Of a DNA stretch of 64,000 nucleotides, positions 1 through 8,051 are shown piece after piece. The number at the start of each line of letters is the position of its first letter. Within the stretch, counting starts at the first letter, position 1. This stretch comes from Leisingera caerulea DSM 24564 (GTDB taxonomy: Bacteria > Pseudomonadota > Alphaproteobacteria > Rhodobacterales > Rhodobacteraceae), in assembly GCF_000473325.1 (NCBI RefSeq), contig NZ_KI421513.1, forward strand, positions 196,717 through 260,716, written 5' to 3'. The position numbers and the translations under genes are program-made. Below the pieces are notes generated by a model, which made no database searches, was not told the DNA's origin, and saw only the letters and a list, made by a program, of their open reading frames with translations.

Positions 1-872
1 CCGCATTCGGTAAGAATGCGCGCCAGGCCTTCGACAAAGATCGCTGCCGTCACGGTGCCCCTGATGGCCCGGAAATTGCTGTTCTTGCCCCAGACATGGG
101 CCTCGAACCAGCTCGACATCTCGCGCGACATGGAACTGTAGTTCTGGGACAGAACGGTGACCGGCCCGCCCGCGGGTTCGATCCGCGAGGCGATCACCCG
201 CAGGTTATGGGGGATGGTGCGCATGGATTCGAACTCCTGCACCAGCGCCTCAGTCTCCTGCACCAGCTGTTCGGCGGTGGAGAACATGGCGCGGCGTTCC
301 GCCAGCCGCGCCTCTGCCGGGCGCTGCAGCCCGGCGTCGCGTGCCAGCAGCTCCTCCGCCAGGGCGTGGCCCGCGAAATCGCTGTAAGTGGCAAAGCCAA
401 GCTCCCGCAGGCGGTCCAGCAGCCGCGCGGCGCTGTCCTCGGGGCTCAGCCCTTCGGCCTGTTCCGCCTGGCGCAGCCGGCTGTATTCCTTTTCAACTGT
501 CCGCAGCAGCGGGCTGGTCGGCTTGATCCGCGCCGACAGGTAACCGCCGTCGCAGGGGGTGACGATGGCGAAGACCCAGTAGAAGCTGCCGTCGCTGGCG
601 CGGTTCTTGACATAGGCGCCAACGGTGCCGCCGCCCTTGATCGTGTCCCACAGCAGCTGGAACACCGCGCGGGGCATGTCCGGATGGCGGATGATCTTGT
701 GCGGCGCGCCCAGCAGCTCTTCCAGCGGGTATTTGGCGACCCGGCTGAACACCGCGTTGCCGGCCCGGATGACGCCGCGGTCATCGGTCCGCGAAAAGAA
801 CACTTCGTCCAAGGCAAAATGAGCCTCTTTGCCCGTGGTCTGAGCAGTCAGCGTGCGGTCTTCAAAGGACAC
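1..872 (-). CDS. PAS-domain sensory protein (Aer-like), 3' end beyond the window
   Basis: Reading leftwards from a GTG at 872, the frame stays open to base 1, giving about 290 residues without a stop, so the gene is partial. An AGGAA Shine-Dalgarno lies 7 bases upstream of the GTG, which decides the start. Residues about 20-105 form a PAS domain of the Aer/redox-sensor type, with RTDDRGVIRAGN and the loop HKIIRHPDMPRAVF, which typically holds FAD or heme in this subfamily. The following residues are helical and charged (glutamate-rich, many LAERR/LVQE segments), as expected for a signalling helix. A transmitter or methyl-accepting domain may lie outside the window. A cytoplasmic redox or energy-taxis sensor is inferred; its partner is unknown. 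Confidence 0.75.
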   Translation of the reverse strand, partial: MSFEDRTLTAQTTGKEAHFALDEVFFSRTDDRGVIRAGNAVFSRVAKYPLEELLGAPHKIIRHPDMPRAVFQLLWDTIKGGGTVGAYVKNRASDGSFYWVFAIVTPCDGGYLSARIKPTSPLLRTVEKEYSRLRQAEQAEGLSPEDSAARLLDRLRELGFATYSDFAGHALAEELLARDAGLQRPAEARLAERRAMFSTAEQLVQETEALVQEFESMRTIPHNLRVIASRIEPAGGPVTVLSQNYSSMSREMSSWFEAHVWGKNSNFRAIRGTVTAAIFVEGLARILTEC

Positions 873-980
873 GTTTCAGTTCCTGTCAGTGATTGTTTTA
901 TGCTGGTTTATGTCTACCGGGCAGTGCTTTTCAAATTGCTAATGAGGCACGCGCCGCTCAGATTTTCCGGCAGCGCCGGA

Positions 981-2615
981 TCAGGCAGCGGCGCCCTGTG
1001 GCTGCGCCCCGCCGGTGCTCCGCAGCGCGGCGCTGCTGTCCTGCAGCGTCACGCCCAGGCTGTCCAGCAGCGGCAGGCGGCGGGCGGCGAAATTGCCGGC
1101 CCGGGCGCGCAGCAGGGCAAGGTTCTCTTCCTCGGTTTCCAGCACCCGCCCCTCATGCTGCAGGCGCTGGCCCTGCGGCGCCAGGATACGCCAGGCCAGA
1201 CCGGCCCAGTCCGCCGGGGTTTCCAGCCCCTCGCCGCGGGCCATCAGGAACAGCTGCTCAAGCCGGTCAAGCTCCACCCCCCCGCCGGTGACAGGCGAGG
1301 CAAGAAAGCGCAGCGCCTCGCTGTCCTCAGCCCGCTTGCAAACGGCCAGGTTGAAGGCGCGGCAGGCGGCAGCGCGTTTGTCCAGCCCCTTGGGCGGCAG
1401 GCAGGGGGTGATGCTGCCGGTGCCTGCCAGCGCTGTCAGCATCAAGGTGATGCTGCCCCAGTCCATGGTTCCGAACACGCCCTGATCCAGCAGGCTGCGC
1501 ACCGTTCCGGGGCCTTCGGCCAGCGCCTTCAGCACCGGCCCGTACTGCGCCTGCTCCAGCAGCAGGTCCTTGCCGCGGTGATGAAACTTGAGCGCGCCGC
1601 CGCTGTAGGAGCGGGTCAGCGCAAACGGCGTTGCAAACCAGGCGCCGATTTCACCGCGCGGGGTATGGGCCAGCTTGCCCTTCACAAAGATATCGGTGCG
1701 GAAATGCTCGTTGATCAGCACGTCCCGCAGGCCCTCGCGGCGGTCCGGGTCCGGCTCAGCCTCCAGCAGCGCCTGCTGCTGCGGCGTGAAGCGGATGCTG
1801 TCGATATTGTCGAGCGGATGCGCCGAACCGGCAAAGTTCAGCTTGGCGCCCGCCAGTTCAGCGGCCAGATCCTCGAAGTGGAACGGCGTCCAGTCCTTGT
1901 TGAAATATTCATGCGCGAGATAGTTGGCGGGCATCGCCTCCATGTGCTTGAGCCGCTTGGCAGCGGCGGGGTTGCTGGCAAAGAAGCCTGCACCGGCCGC
2001 GCTCAGCTGGCGGGCGAAGTCCATGGCATCTTGGATCCGTTTGGTCAGCGGGCCGCTGCCCTGCTCTGCCCGGCCGGCCAGCAGGCGGCGCAGCGGCATC
2101 GCGGCGGCCCAGCCCGGCTGCGCGTTGCTGCTGACATAGACCAGTCCGCCCGGCCGCAGCCGCTCAGAGATGAAGCGGAGGATATGCTGGCGGTTTTCGG
2201 CGGAGATCCAGCTGTAGACGCCGTGCAGCGCGATGATGTCAAAGCTGTCCGGCAGGTCCGGCGCCTGGCCGAAATCCTCGAAGCTGCGTTCGTGGAAATG
2301 GACGTTCTCCAGCCCGGCCTCCTGCGCCAGTTCGCGGGCGCCGGCGATATGAGCCGGGCTGAAGTCCATGGCGTGAAAGGAAATATGCGGGTTCGCGGCC
2401 GCCAGCAGGTTGGCCGAGAAGCCCTGGCCGCAGCCCAGCTCGCAATAGCTGAGCCTGTCCTGGCCGAGCCCGTGCCTGTGGCCCTGGCGCATGGCGGCGA
2501 ATTCCAGCAGGGCTGGCGTCAGCTGGCTGTGGAAATCATAGGTGTAGTCGATGCCGGCGACATATCCGGAAGTCCAATCGGTCACGGGGAATCCTGCTGG
2601 TTGGGTAAACGTCAT
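981..2615 (-). CDS. Class I SAM-dependent methyltransferase with methyltransferase-regulatory domain
   Basis: This 544-residue protein is read from the ATG at 2615 (MTFTQPAGFPVTDW). An in-frame ATG 90 bases further upstream would add a hydrophobic stretch unlike the family, so it was not used. Residues about 45-170 are a Rossmann methyltransferase fold: SYCELGCGQGFSANLL is the SAM-binding motif I, AMDFSPAHI follows as motif II, and DIIALHGVYSWI is the post-II strand. The middle and C-terminal parts match the predicted regulatory domain that follows such methyltransferases in proteobacteria (MethyTransf_Reg type), with KLAHTPRGEIGAWFATPFA-like sequence. The substrate is unknown. It stands alone, facing the PAS gene, with no clear operon partner. 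Confidence 0.8.
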   Translation of the reverse strand: MTFTQPAGFPVTDWTSGYVAGIDYTYDFHSQLTPALLEFAAMRQGHRHGLGQDRLSYCELGCGQGFSANLLAAANPHISFHAMDFSPAHIAGARELAQEAGLENVHFHERSFEDFGQAPDLPDSFDIIALHGVYSWISAENRQHILRFISERLRPGGLVYVSSNAQPGWAAAMPLRRLLAGRAEQGSGPLTKRIQDAMDFARQLSAAGAGFFASNPAAAKRLKHMEAMPANYLAHEYFNKDWTPFHFEDLAAELAGAKLNFAGSAHPLDNIDSIRFTPQQQALLEAEPDPDRREGLRDVLINEHFRTDIFVKGKLAHTPRGEIGAWFATPFALTRSYSGGALKFHHRGKDLLLEQAQYGPVLKALAEGPGTVRSLLDQGVFGTMDWGSITLMLTALAGTGSITPCLPPKGLDKRAAACRAFNLAVCKRAEDSEALRFLASPVTGGGVELDRLEQLFLMARGEGLETPADWAGLAWRILAPQGQRLQHEGRVLETEEENLALLRARAGNFAARRLPLLDSLGVTLQDSSAALRSTGGAQPQGAAA

Positions 2616-3111
2616 GCAGGGCAATTTCGGAAAATTTGGTGAGAATTGGGTTAAGAGCGGAAGAATTAGCGTGGTGAGCAAGAGAAAGCGTGGAGAAGGG
2701 AACAAGCGCCTTTTGACGCTGCCGTTACACCCCGCACTTCAACGCGAGCCAAGGTCTGGTTTGGTGCAGGTTTCTCAGACGCCATGCGAGGCTTTTGAGT
2801 GACGCGGGGCGTTGCTTGGCGTCGGAGAAGCGCTCAAGCGGGAAATCGCGGGGTTGGGATTGGGCGGACCATCCCAGGTCTATGGGGATTTGAGCCGGTT
2901 GTTTGCCTTGGATTTTGCGGAGCTGGATGAGGCGGCAGCACTCCTGCAGGCGGCCTCAGCATAGGTTTTGCGGGCTTTGCTCAACATGCGTTGTATCCTG
3001 CGGTTTTCGTGACCTTCTGAACCACGGGCATCTGGGTTCCGGCCATGCCGGTGGGGTCGCAACCGGTTTTGAGCGCGGTTGAGATTGGACTTCCGGTTTT
3101 TGGCGCGCGTG
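2616..3111. other. Gene-free stretch: methyltransferase upstream region and distal end of the IS91-type element
   Basis: No convincing gene is seen in these roughly 500 bases. The left part is the 5' flank of the methyltransferase. A GAACAAG sequence sits at 2700-2706; GAAC and CAAG are tetranucleotides reported at IS91 insertion points, so this is a candidate left junction. From 2765 to 2832 lies one copy of the 68-bp repeat described separately. The remaining bases to 3111 follow the transposase stop and probably contain the origin end (oriIS) of the element, which in IS91 lies downstream of the transposase gene. The exact end of the element cannot be set without comparison with other copies. 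Confidence 0.4.
2765..2832 (+). repeat. 68-bp flanking repeat, left copy
   Basis: The outer arms match the opposite-strand sequence at 7794-7861. The first 19 bases agree at 17 positions (TGCAGGTTTCTCAGACGCC here) and the last 23 at 18 positions, around the shared core GGCGTCGGAGA. Total length is identical in both copies, while the 26-base centre differs. The two copies are inverted with respect to each other and bracket the whole island. It could be a degenerate terminal repeat or a dispersed intergenic element. Confidence 0.5.
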
Positions 3112-4320
3112 TCATGCAGCAGCCCTCGCTGTTCCTGGCGGCGCTCTGGGGCGCCGTTCTGGCGCCATGGTTTCGACGATGACCAACCGCCCGCCGCAGC
3201 AGGGGCATGGCAGCGCGAGGACGCGGGCAAGTGCATCGGATGCATCGATATTGTCATCGCGAGCGTGACCCTGATCTGATGTTTCGGCCCCGAGCAGTTC
3301 CTTGATCCTGGCGATATTGGCGGCACGGTTGCCATTCCCGAAGAAGCCGTAGTGGCGGATGCGATGCTGCCCCTTGGGCAGGACATGGATCAGGAACCGG
3401 CGGATGAACTCGCCGGTCTTGAGGGTCATGGTGGTATGCCGCCCGGGACCGTTGACGCGGTAATCCTTGACGCGGAAGGTGACGCTCCGGCCGTCCATGC
3501 GGATCAGGCGGCTGTTCGAGATCGCGACACGGTGGGTGTAGCGCGACAGGTATGCCAGCACGGCTCTGGGGCCGGCGAAGGGCTCCTTGGCATACACAAC
3601 CCAATCGATCTTGCGCAGCGGTCGCAGGAAAGCGTCGAAGGCCGCGCGATCCGCAAGCCTGGCATGATCGCCGAAGAAGTGCAGCTTCCCGGCTTTGTGC
3701 AGCCGGGCCAGCCCGTCCAGGAAGAGGCGCCGGTAGAGGCGGGACAGCACCCGGACAGAGAGGAAGAAATTCCTGCGGCAGGCGATCCAACCGGTGCCAT
3801 CGGCAGACAGGCCACCGCCCGGCACGATCATGTGGACATGCGGATGGTGCGTCATCGCCGAGCCCCAAGTGTGCAGGACGGATGTGATGCCGGCCCGGGC
3901 GCCAAGGTGCTTGGGGTCGGCGGCGATCCGGATCACCGTGTCCGCACTTGATCGCATCAGCAGATTGTAGATCTCCCGTTTGTTATGGCGGGCGATGTCG
4001 GCGACCGGTTTTGGCAGCGTGAAGACCAGGTGGAAATACCGCACGGGCAGCAGTTCGGCCTCCCGCGCCGCCAGCCATGCCTTGGCCGCACCCGCCTGGC
4101 ATTTGGGACAGTGCCTGTTCCGGCACGAATTGTAGGCGATATGTTCATGCGCGCAGTCTTCACATCGTGCAACATGACCGCCAAGCACGGCCGTGCGGCA
4201 GCGCTCGATGGCGCTCATCACCTTCAACTGATCGAGGCTGATATGGTCCGCATTGGCCGCCCGCCAAGCAGCACCATGCATGCGGAAGACATCCGCGACC
4301 TCCAAATGTGATGGGGGCAA
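3112..4320 (-). CDS. IS91-family rolling-circle transposase (HUH Y2)
   Basis: This is a 402-residue protein, the usual length for the family. The N-terminal zinc-binding region has cysteines at about 53, 56, 66, 71 and 74 (CEDC ... CRNRHCPKC). The HUH metal-binding motif is in HHPHVHMI, with histidines 161 and 163. The two tyrosines that carry out strand transfer are in YLSRY, residues 257 and 261, four apart as in IS91. The protein nicks one strand at oriIS and mobilises DNA by one-ended rolling-circle transposition, which can carry neighbouring DNA. All catalytic residues are present, so it looks intact. It starts 6 bases after the recombinase stop codon. Confidence 0.93.
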   Translation of the reverse strand: MPPSHLEVADVFRMHGAAWRAANADHISLDQLKVMSAIERCRTAVLGGHVARCEDCAHEHIAYNSCRNRHCPKCQAGAAKAWLAAREAELLPVRYFHLVFTLPKPVADIARHNKREIYNLLMRSSADTVIRIAADPKHLGARAGITSVLHTWGSAMTHHPHVHMIVPGGGLSADGTGWIACRRNFFLSVRVLSRLYRRLFLDGLARLHKAGKLHFFGDHARLADRAAFDAFLRPLRKIDWVVYAKEPFAGPRAVLAYLSRYTHRVAISNSRLIRMDGRSVTFRVKDYRVNGPGRHTTMTLKTGEFIRRFLIHVLPKGQHRIRHYGFFGNGNRAANIARIKELLGAETSDQGHARDDNIDASDALARVLALPCPCCGGRLVIVETMAPERRPRAPPGTARAAA

Positions 4321-4326
4321 GGCGCG

Positions 4327-5241
4327 CTATGACGCGCGTTTCCTGCCCTTCCTGCGCTTCGCCGCGGTCAGGCCGTCCAGCGGGCTCTCCACCGCCGCGA
4401 TCATGCCCGTAGCGACGCTGGCATAGCGCGCCGTCGTGGTGAGTTTGGCATGACCGAGCAGCGCCTGAATGACCCGGATGTCGACGCCGCGTTCCAGCAG
4501 ATGTGTCGCAAAGGAATGGCGCAACGTGTGCAGCGTCACCGGCTTGGTAATCCCTGCGGCCCGCGCGGCCTCCTTGAACAGCCGCGAAATCTGGCGGGCC
4601 GAGAGGTGTTTGCCGCGATAGCCGGGGAAGAGAACCCGCTCGGGTCCGGGCACGCCCGTGTCCTGGCTCGCGGGGCGTTGGGTCCACCACTCGCGCAACA
4701 AACCCAGAATGTCCCCGGGCAACATCACGTTGCGATCCTTGCGGCCTTTGGCCTGCACAATGCGGATGATCTTCTGTTCCCCGTCGATGTCGCCGACCTT
4801 CAGCCGGACGACCTCGCCCGCGCGCATGCCGCACCCATAGGCGAGCGACAGCATTACGCGCGCCTTCAGGCCGGGCGCCATGGCCAGAACGCGTTTGACC
4901 TCGTTGCGGCTCAGCACGAGGGGAACCTTCACGGGCTTTTTGAGGTGGAACACTTCGGCCGCAAGGTCATGCCGGCGCAGGGTGACCCGGAACAGGAACT
5001 TCAGCCCGGTCATGGTCTGGTTGCGGGTGCAGATACTGGTCCCGCTCTCGATCAGATGCAGCTGGAAATGCTTCACGTCATCCGGTGAAGCTGTCTCCGG
5101 AGATCGCCCGAGCCAGGAGGCAAACCGCTTGCAGGCCCGCAGGTGGCTGGTCTGCGACGCAGGTCCGAGATTGCGTGCGGACATATCCGCGATCATGCGG
5201 CCACGAAGCGGTGTCGTCGGTGTAGGATGCTGAATGGTCAT
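4327..5241 (-). CDS. Tyrosine recombinase / phage-type integrase paired with the IS91 transposase
   Basis: This 304-residue protein is read from the ATG at 5241 (MTIQHPTPTTPL), with AGAGGG about 8 bases upstream; a longer start at 5289 is less likely. The N-terminal SAM-like core-binding domain spans about 15-100. The catalytic domain carries Arg140 (GCGMRAGEVVRL), Lys165, His238-x-x-Arg241 (HTLRHSFATHLLE), His264 (LLGHAKLTTT) and Tyr273 (ARYASV), a full active-site set. It resembles XerC/D-like integrases. Standing directly before an IS91 transposase, it probably belongs to the element and may resolve or integrate its circular forms; that role is inference. The C-terminus is strongly basic (KRRKGRKRAS). 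Confidence 0.9.
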   Translation of the reverse strand: MTIQHPTPTTPLRGRMIADMSARNLGPASQTSHLRACKRFASWLGRSPETASPDDVKHFQLHLIESGTSICTRNQTMTGLKFLFRVTLRRHDLAAEVFHLKKPVKVPLVLSRNEVKRVLAMAPGLKARVMLSLAYGCGMRAGEVVRLKVGDIDGEQKIIRIVQAKGRKDRNVMLPGDILGLLREWWTQRPASQDTGVPGPERVLFPGYRGKHLSARQISRLFKEAARAAGITKPVTLHTLRHSFATHLLERGVDIRVIQALLGHAKLTTTARYASVATGMIAAVESPLDGLTAAKRRKGRKRAS

Positions 5242-5726
5242 GGCAAAACCCTCTGTCAATCGAGGTAAAATCACCTCGACCAACAGCACACACCCGACAT
5301 CGAAAACCGCGAAACAAATCCCGGTTCAGCGCGACGCCTGCCACACAGAACCCCTATCGCGGAGCGATTTAGTGCATGAGCCCTTTGCAGACATTAGTCG
5401 CAGTGCAAGCGTTCGCCCGTGCGGCATGTGGTGAACCAGCCCAAGCCTGAACTTCATTGCTCCGCGTGTTTTGGAAAAAGCAGCTCTAAGTTGGTCGGAG
5501 AGCGATCAAATAACATTGCGTAGCTGTGACCATAGCAAAGCCCGGGAAGCAGATGCTTAGCAGGCTATGGCTATACGAAGGCCAAGAGAGCAGCTATCGT
5601 AAATCAATCCACAAGCTGTCACAACTTCCTAAGGTGCAGAAAAAACTTGTATGCAACACCTTGAAGGTCCAGTGGAGAACAGCCAAACTCCTGATATTTG
5701 CTCAAAACTTAACCATGGGGACAATA
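5242..5726. other. Gene-free stretch: right end of the IS91-type element and leader of the low-GC operon
   Basis: The first half is GC-rich like the insertion element and includes ATCGCGGAGCGAT, a short hairpin. From about 5450 the composition becomes AT-rich like the next two genes. At 5530-5570 the arms CCATAGC and GCTATGG face each other across 27 bases, with an AAGC/GCTT hairpin inside. The DGQHR reading frame stays open upstream to a GTG at 5526, but that extra 67-residue segment has no recognisable domain and no ribosome-binding site. I treat this region as leader and promoter DNA, though a longer protein is possible. Confidence 0.4.
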
Positions 5727-6686
5727 ATGGCAAAAGAAAGCTATTCCGCTGTTCTAATCACTCAAGGCGAACATCGCTTTTATCAACTTGCCATGCCCAG
5801 CGATGTACTAAGTAGCTGCACATTTGTCTCGACGCGAGATGAAGATCCAGACAAAGGGTTTCAGCGCCTGCTCGACAAAAAAAGAGCAAAAGAAATTGCC
5901 ACCTACATTGACTCGGGGCATGGTACGATTCCCACATCAATAATATTGTCTGCTCAAGAAATCTGTGGCCTTGAATACGATTCAAGAAATAAGACTATAA
6001 GTTTTGAAGTGTTGTCCGGGTCCTTCCTAATTCTTGACGGACAGCACAGGGTGTTTGGCTTCAAATTGGCAGAAACCAAAATTCGCGTTCCGGTTATTAT
6101 ATACGATGGATTGAGTCGTCGTGATGAGTCTCGGCTATTTATTGACATCAACTCCAAGCAAAGAGGAGTTCCGTCGGAACTGTTATTGGATATCAAGAAG
6201 CAAGCGGATTACGAGAACTCCGAAGAACAACTCTTCAGAGAAGTTTTTGACAAGATGAATGGAGACCCCAATAGCCCCCTCTTCGGCCGACTATCTCCAT
6301 CAAAACGTGTGAAGTCAAAGATATCGCGTGTCACCTTTAATGCTGCTCTCAAGAGCATTTATCCAGCCCTAACCTCTCGCACTCCCGGGGAAATTCAGGA
6401 AATTTTGTCTGAATATCTAGCAAGTGTACGAGATCAAATCATCCGCAATGGCGGTGACGAAAACATCTTGCTGAACAGTATCACATTTCGAGCCATCGTT
6501 TCATTTTTCATACACGCTGCGAGAAGGGTGAAGGATCGGTTTGGACCTGAATATACGATTGATAATTTTGATGTAGTGCTAGGGCCGCTATTTGACAACA
6601 TCCAAATCGCTAAACTTTCGGGGACATCTCAGTCCAAGATACTGGATTACCTTGAAAAACACTTCAAAGGTGAGTTTCAACTTTGA
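5727..6686 (+). CDS. DGQHR-domain protein (DndB-like), low-GC island
   Basis: This is a 319-residue protein from the ATG at 5727, preceded by GGGGAC about 7 bases upstream; an ATG at 5715 is the alternative. The signature ILDGQHRVFGF (residues 102-112) and FIDINSKQRGVP (138-149) define the DGQHR domain, a ParB/DndB-like fold. DndB is the repressor-like protein of the DNA phosphorothioation systems, and related proteins occur in other DNA-modification and restriction clusters. None of the usual dnd partners (DndA, C, D, E) is present here. The gene is AT-rich, unlike its neighbours, which suggests recent transfer. It overlaps the next gene by 4 bases. A DNA-binding or defence role is inferred from family and context only. 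Confidence 0.8.
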   Translation: MAKESYSAVLITQGEHRFYQLAMPSDVLSSCTFVSTRDEDPDKGFQRLLDKKRAKEIATYIDSGHGTIPTSIILSAQEICGLEYDSRNKTISFEVLSGSFLILDGQHRVFGFKLAETKIRVPVIIYDGLSRRDESRLFIDINSKQRGVPSELLLDIKKQADYENSEEQLFREVFDKMNGDPNSPLFGRLSPSKRVKSKISRVTFNAALKSIYPALTSRTPGEIQEILSEYLASVRDQIIRNGGDENILLNSITFRAIVSFFIHAARRVKDRFGPEYTIDNFDVVLGPLFDNIQIAKLSGTSQSKILDYLEKHFKGEFQL

Positions 6687-7633
6687 AAAAGAGTGATATA
6701 GATCTCATTAGACCGTTGTGGCTCCACCACAGCTTCGTCATGGATGAAGAGTGTAAGCAAAGCTTGAAACTATGGTTAAGTGAGGGGAATTACTACGTCA
6801 ATCACTCGCCACCGGATGTGTCTCTCTACAGTCTGAAGCCAGATGAAGTGAAGCAGAGCTTGTCCCTTGACGCGTTTAGATTTGCATCGCATTCGGCGCA
6901 AACGGTTTTTGAGTTAGAAAGAACCACAGCATATCCAAAGCTTACATCCTGGAGAGTTATTCAAGCGTATTACGCGGCATACTTTGCCGCTCACGCTACT
7001 CTACGCTTTTTTGGCAGGTCGTTTTCTCACCTTGAGAACGGTCATGTTCAGTTTCTTAAGTCTCGCTGCTTTAGCGAGGCTGGGTATTCTCCAAATTTAC
7101 CCTCTTCTTATTATCTAATAAGATACTCCCCCATGACCCAAAACCTTACCTTTGAGAAGTGCTCCGAAAGCCACAAGGACCTATGGAAATGTTACCAAGC
7201 GCTAATGAGAGACATCTCTTCTGAGGTGTTGAAAGCTCGTGCGTCGGAACAGCGTCGACAGGAAGTCGCCCAGATCTTTTCGGAACTTACAGAGGCGATT
7301 ACCGCCCGGGGGCGGCATCCTGCGGGAAACTGGCTTTCGATAGTGCGGAATGAGGTGAACTACAAATCACTGCATGGAGTGTGGTTTCCATTCTCTAAGT
7401 CGGTACCTTCGTTCGGTACGTTAATTGGGAAGGTCAAGGATTGGCGTAACTGCTCAATCAACCTGGAAAATCCAAATACAGTTAAGGGTGAAATTGAAAG
7501 ATTTTTTGTAACTTCATTCTCAATTATAGACTTCGGTCTTTCAATAGCATTGGACTATAAGGATCTTTTGAAAAAGGAGGGGCGGAGATCCGCCGATTTT
7601 TCACGTTTGATTAAGCTCAGTGCAGCTGCCTAA
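6683..7633 (+). CDS. Uncharacterised protein with HEPN-like helix, coupled to the DGQHR gene
   Basis: This 316-residue protein starts at TTG 6683 inside the stop of the DGQHR gene (TTGA overlap). AAAGGTGAG lies a suitable distance upstream and supports this rare start over an ATG at 6740. Residues 90-113 (from WRVIQAYYAAY to the FFGRS end) look like the core helix of HEPN proteins, where aromatic-alanine patterns such as YYA.F.AA are typical. Near the C-terminal half VRNEVNYKSLH (221-231) contains an Arg-Asn pair and a His, reminiscent of the HEPN RNase motif, but with 8 residues between Arg and His instead of the usual 4-6. I do not recognise a named family. Tight coupling to a DGQHR gene suggests the two proteins work together. 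No signal peptide or membrane segment is seen. Confidence 0.7.
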   Translation: MKKSDIDLIRPLWLHHSFVMDEECKQSLKLWLSEGNYYVNHSPPDVSLYSLKPDEVKQSLSLDAFRFASHSAQTVFELERTTAYPKLTSWRVIQAYYAAYFAAHATLRFFGRSFSHLENGHVQFLKSRCFSEAGYSPNLPSSYYLIRYSPMTQNLTFEKCSESHKDLWKCYQALMRDISSEVLKARASEQRRQEVAQIFSELTEAITARGRHPAGNWLSIVRNEVNYKSLHGVWFPFSKSVPSFGTLIGKVKDWRNCSINLENPNTVKGEIERFFVTSFSIIDFGLSIALDYKDLLKKEGRRSADFSRLIKLSAAA

Positions 7634-7793
7634 AAAGTTCTTGGTACTGGTTGCGGCCTCTTCTTCCAATCTTTTTCGTTCTATTCCCAAGCTGATGGCA
7701 ACCGGGAATGTCCGATTTGGAATGGCCTGCGGCACGCGACGCTTTTGGTCCTGCCAGGCAGTAGGGTGCCGCCCTCAATCCCTTAAAACACTC

Positions 7794-7861
7794 GGCATCT
7801 CCGACGCCAGCCAACACCGCACACCGTTCGCCCCGCTTGAGTGGCGTCCGAGAAACATGCA
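7794..7861 (-). repeat. 68-bp flanking repeat, right copy (inverted)
   Basis: On the minus strand this reads TGCATGTTTCTCGGACGCC at one end and GGCGTCGGAGATGCC at the other, the same ends as the copy at 2765-2832 and the same total length. The orientation is opposite, so the pair forms a long-range inverted repeat around the 5-kb island. The centre (about 26 bases) is not conserved. Confidence 0.5.
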
Positions 7862-7991
7862 GCAAGGCGGACACGGGCTAACGCACAGGCTGCGCTTGCA
7901 GCGAACGGCAGCTCCGTCCCGCGAATACCCTGTCCCGCTCCTACTCAGGAACGGTCCGCTATCGTCCTGCAGCCGTCCGCAACCCGCCTGC

Positions 7992-8027
7992 CCCAAAATA
8001 AAACCGGCCCCCAATGGGAGCCGGTTT
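7992..8027 (-). terminator. Intrinsic terminator of the atp operon
   Basis: The arms AAACCGGC and GCCGGTTT (8001-8027, extended by CCC/GGG after one mismatch, loop AAT) form a stable hairpin. On the minus strand it is followed by TATTTTGGGG. It lies 25 bases after the atpC stop. Confidence 0.85.
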
Positions 8028-8051
8028 CAAAATCGTCCTATCCGCGAAGGA

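Larger units (their letters stand above)
3112..5241 (-). mobile_element. IS91-type element core: Y2 transposase plus tyrosine recombinase
   Basis: Two genes on the same strand, 6 bases apart, form the core: a tyrosine recombinase (upstream) and an HUH Y2 transposase (downstream). IS91-family elements move by rolling circle, have no long terminal inverted repeats and leave no target duplication, so their ends are hard to see in a single copy. The true element probably extends left to about 2.7 kb and right to about 5.35-5.42 kb, where a small ATCGC/GCGAT hairpin occurs and base composition begins to fall. The coordinates given cover only the two genes. Confidence 0.75.
7634..8051. other. Gene-free stretch between the island and the atp operon
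   Basis: No gene is supported here. It contains the right copy of the 68-bp repeat (7794-7861) and the atp operon terminator (8001-8027). Base composition returns to the high GC of the chromosome from about 7700, so the right edge of the transferred DNA probably lies between 7640 and 7870. Confidence 0.5.

Noticed and set aside
96..2642. An 848-codon open frame on the + strand across the PAS and methyltransferase genes
   Set aside because: Both minus-strand genes show clear protein motifs and ribosome sites; the + frame crosses the gap between them and has no recognisable domain.
2880..3386. A 168-codon open frame overlapping the transposase 3' end
   Set aside because: It is in another frame on the same strand as the transposase, has no domain and covers the conserved transposase C-terminus. 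It is not supported as a gene.
5727..7633. Classic DNA phosphorothioation (Dnd) locus
   Set aside because: Only a DndB-like DGQHR protein is found. No cysteine desulfurase DndA, PAPS-reductase-like DndC, ATPase DndD or DndE gene is nearby.
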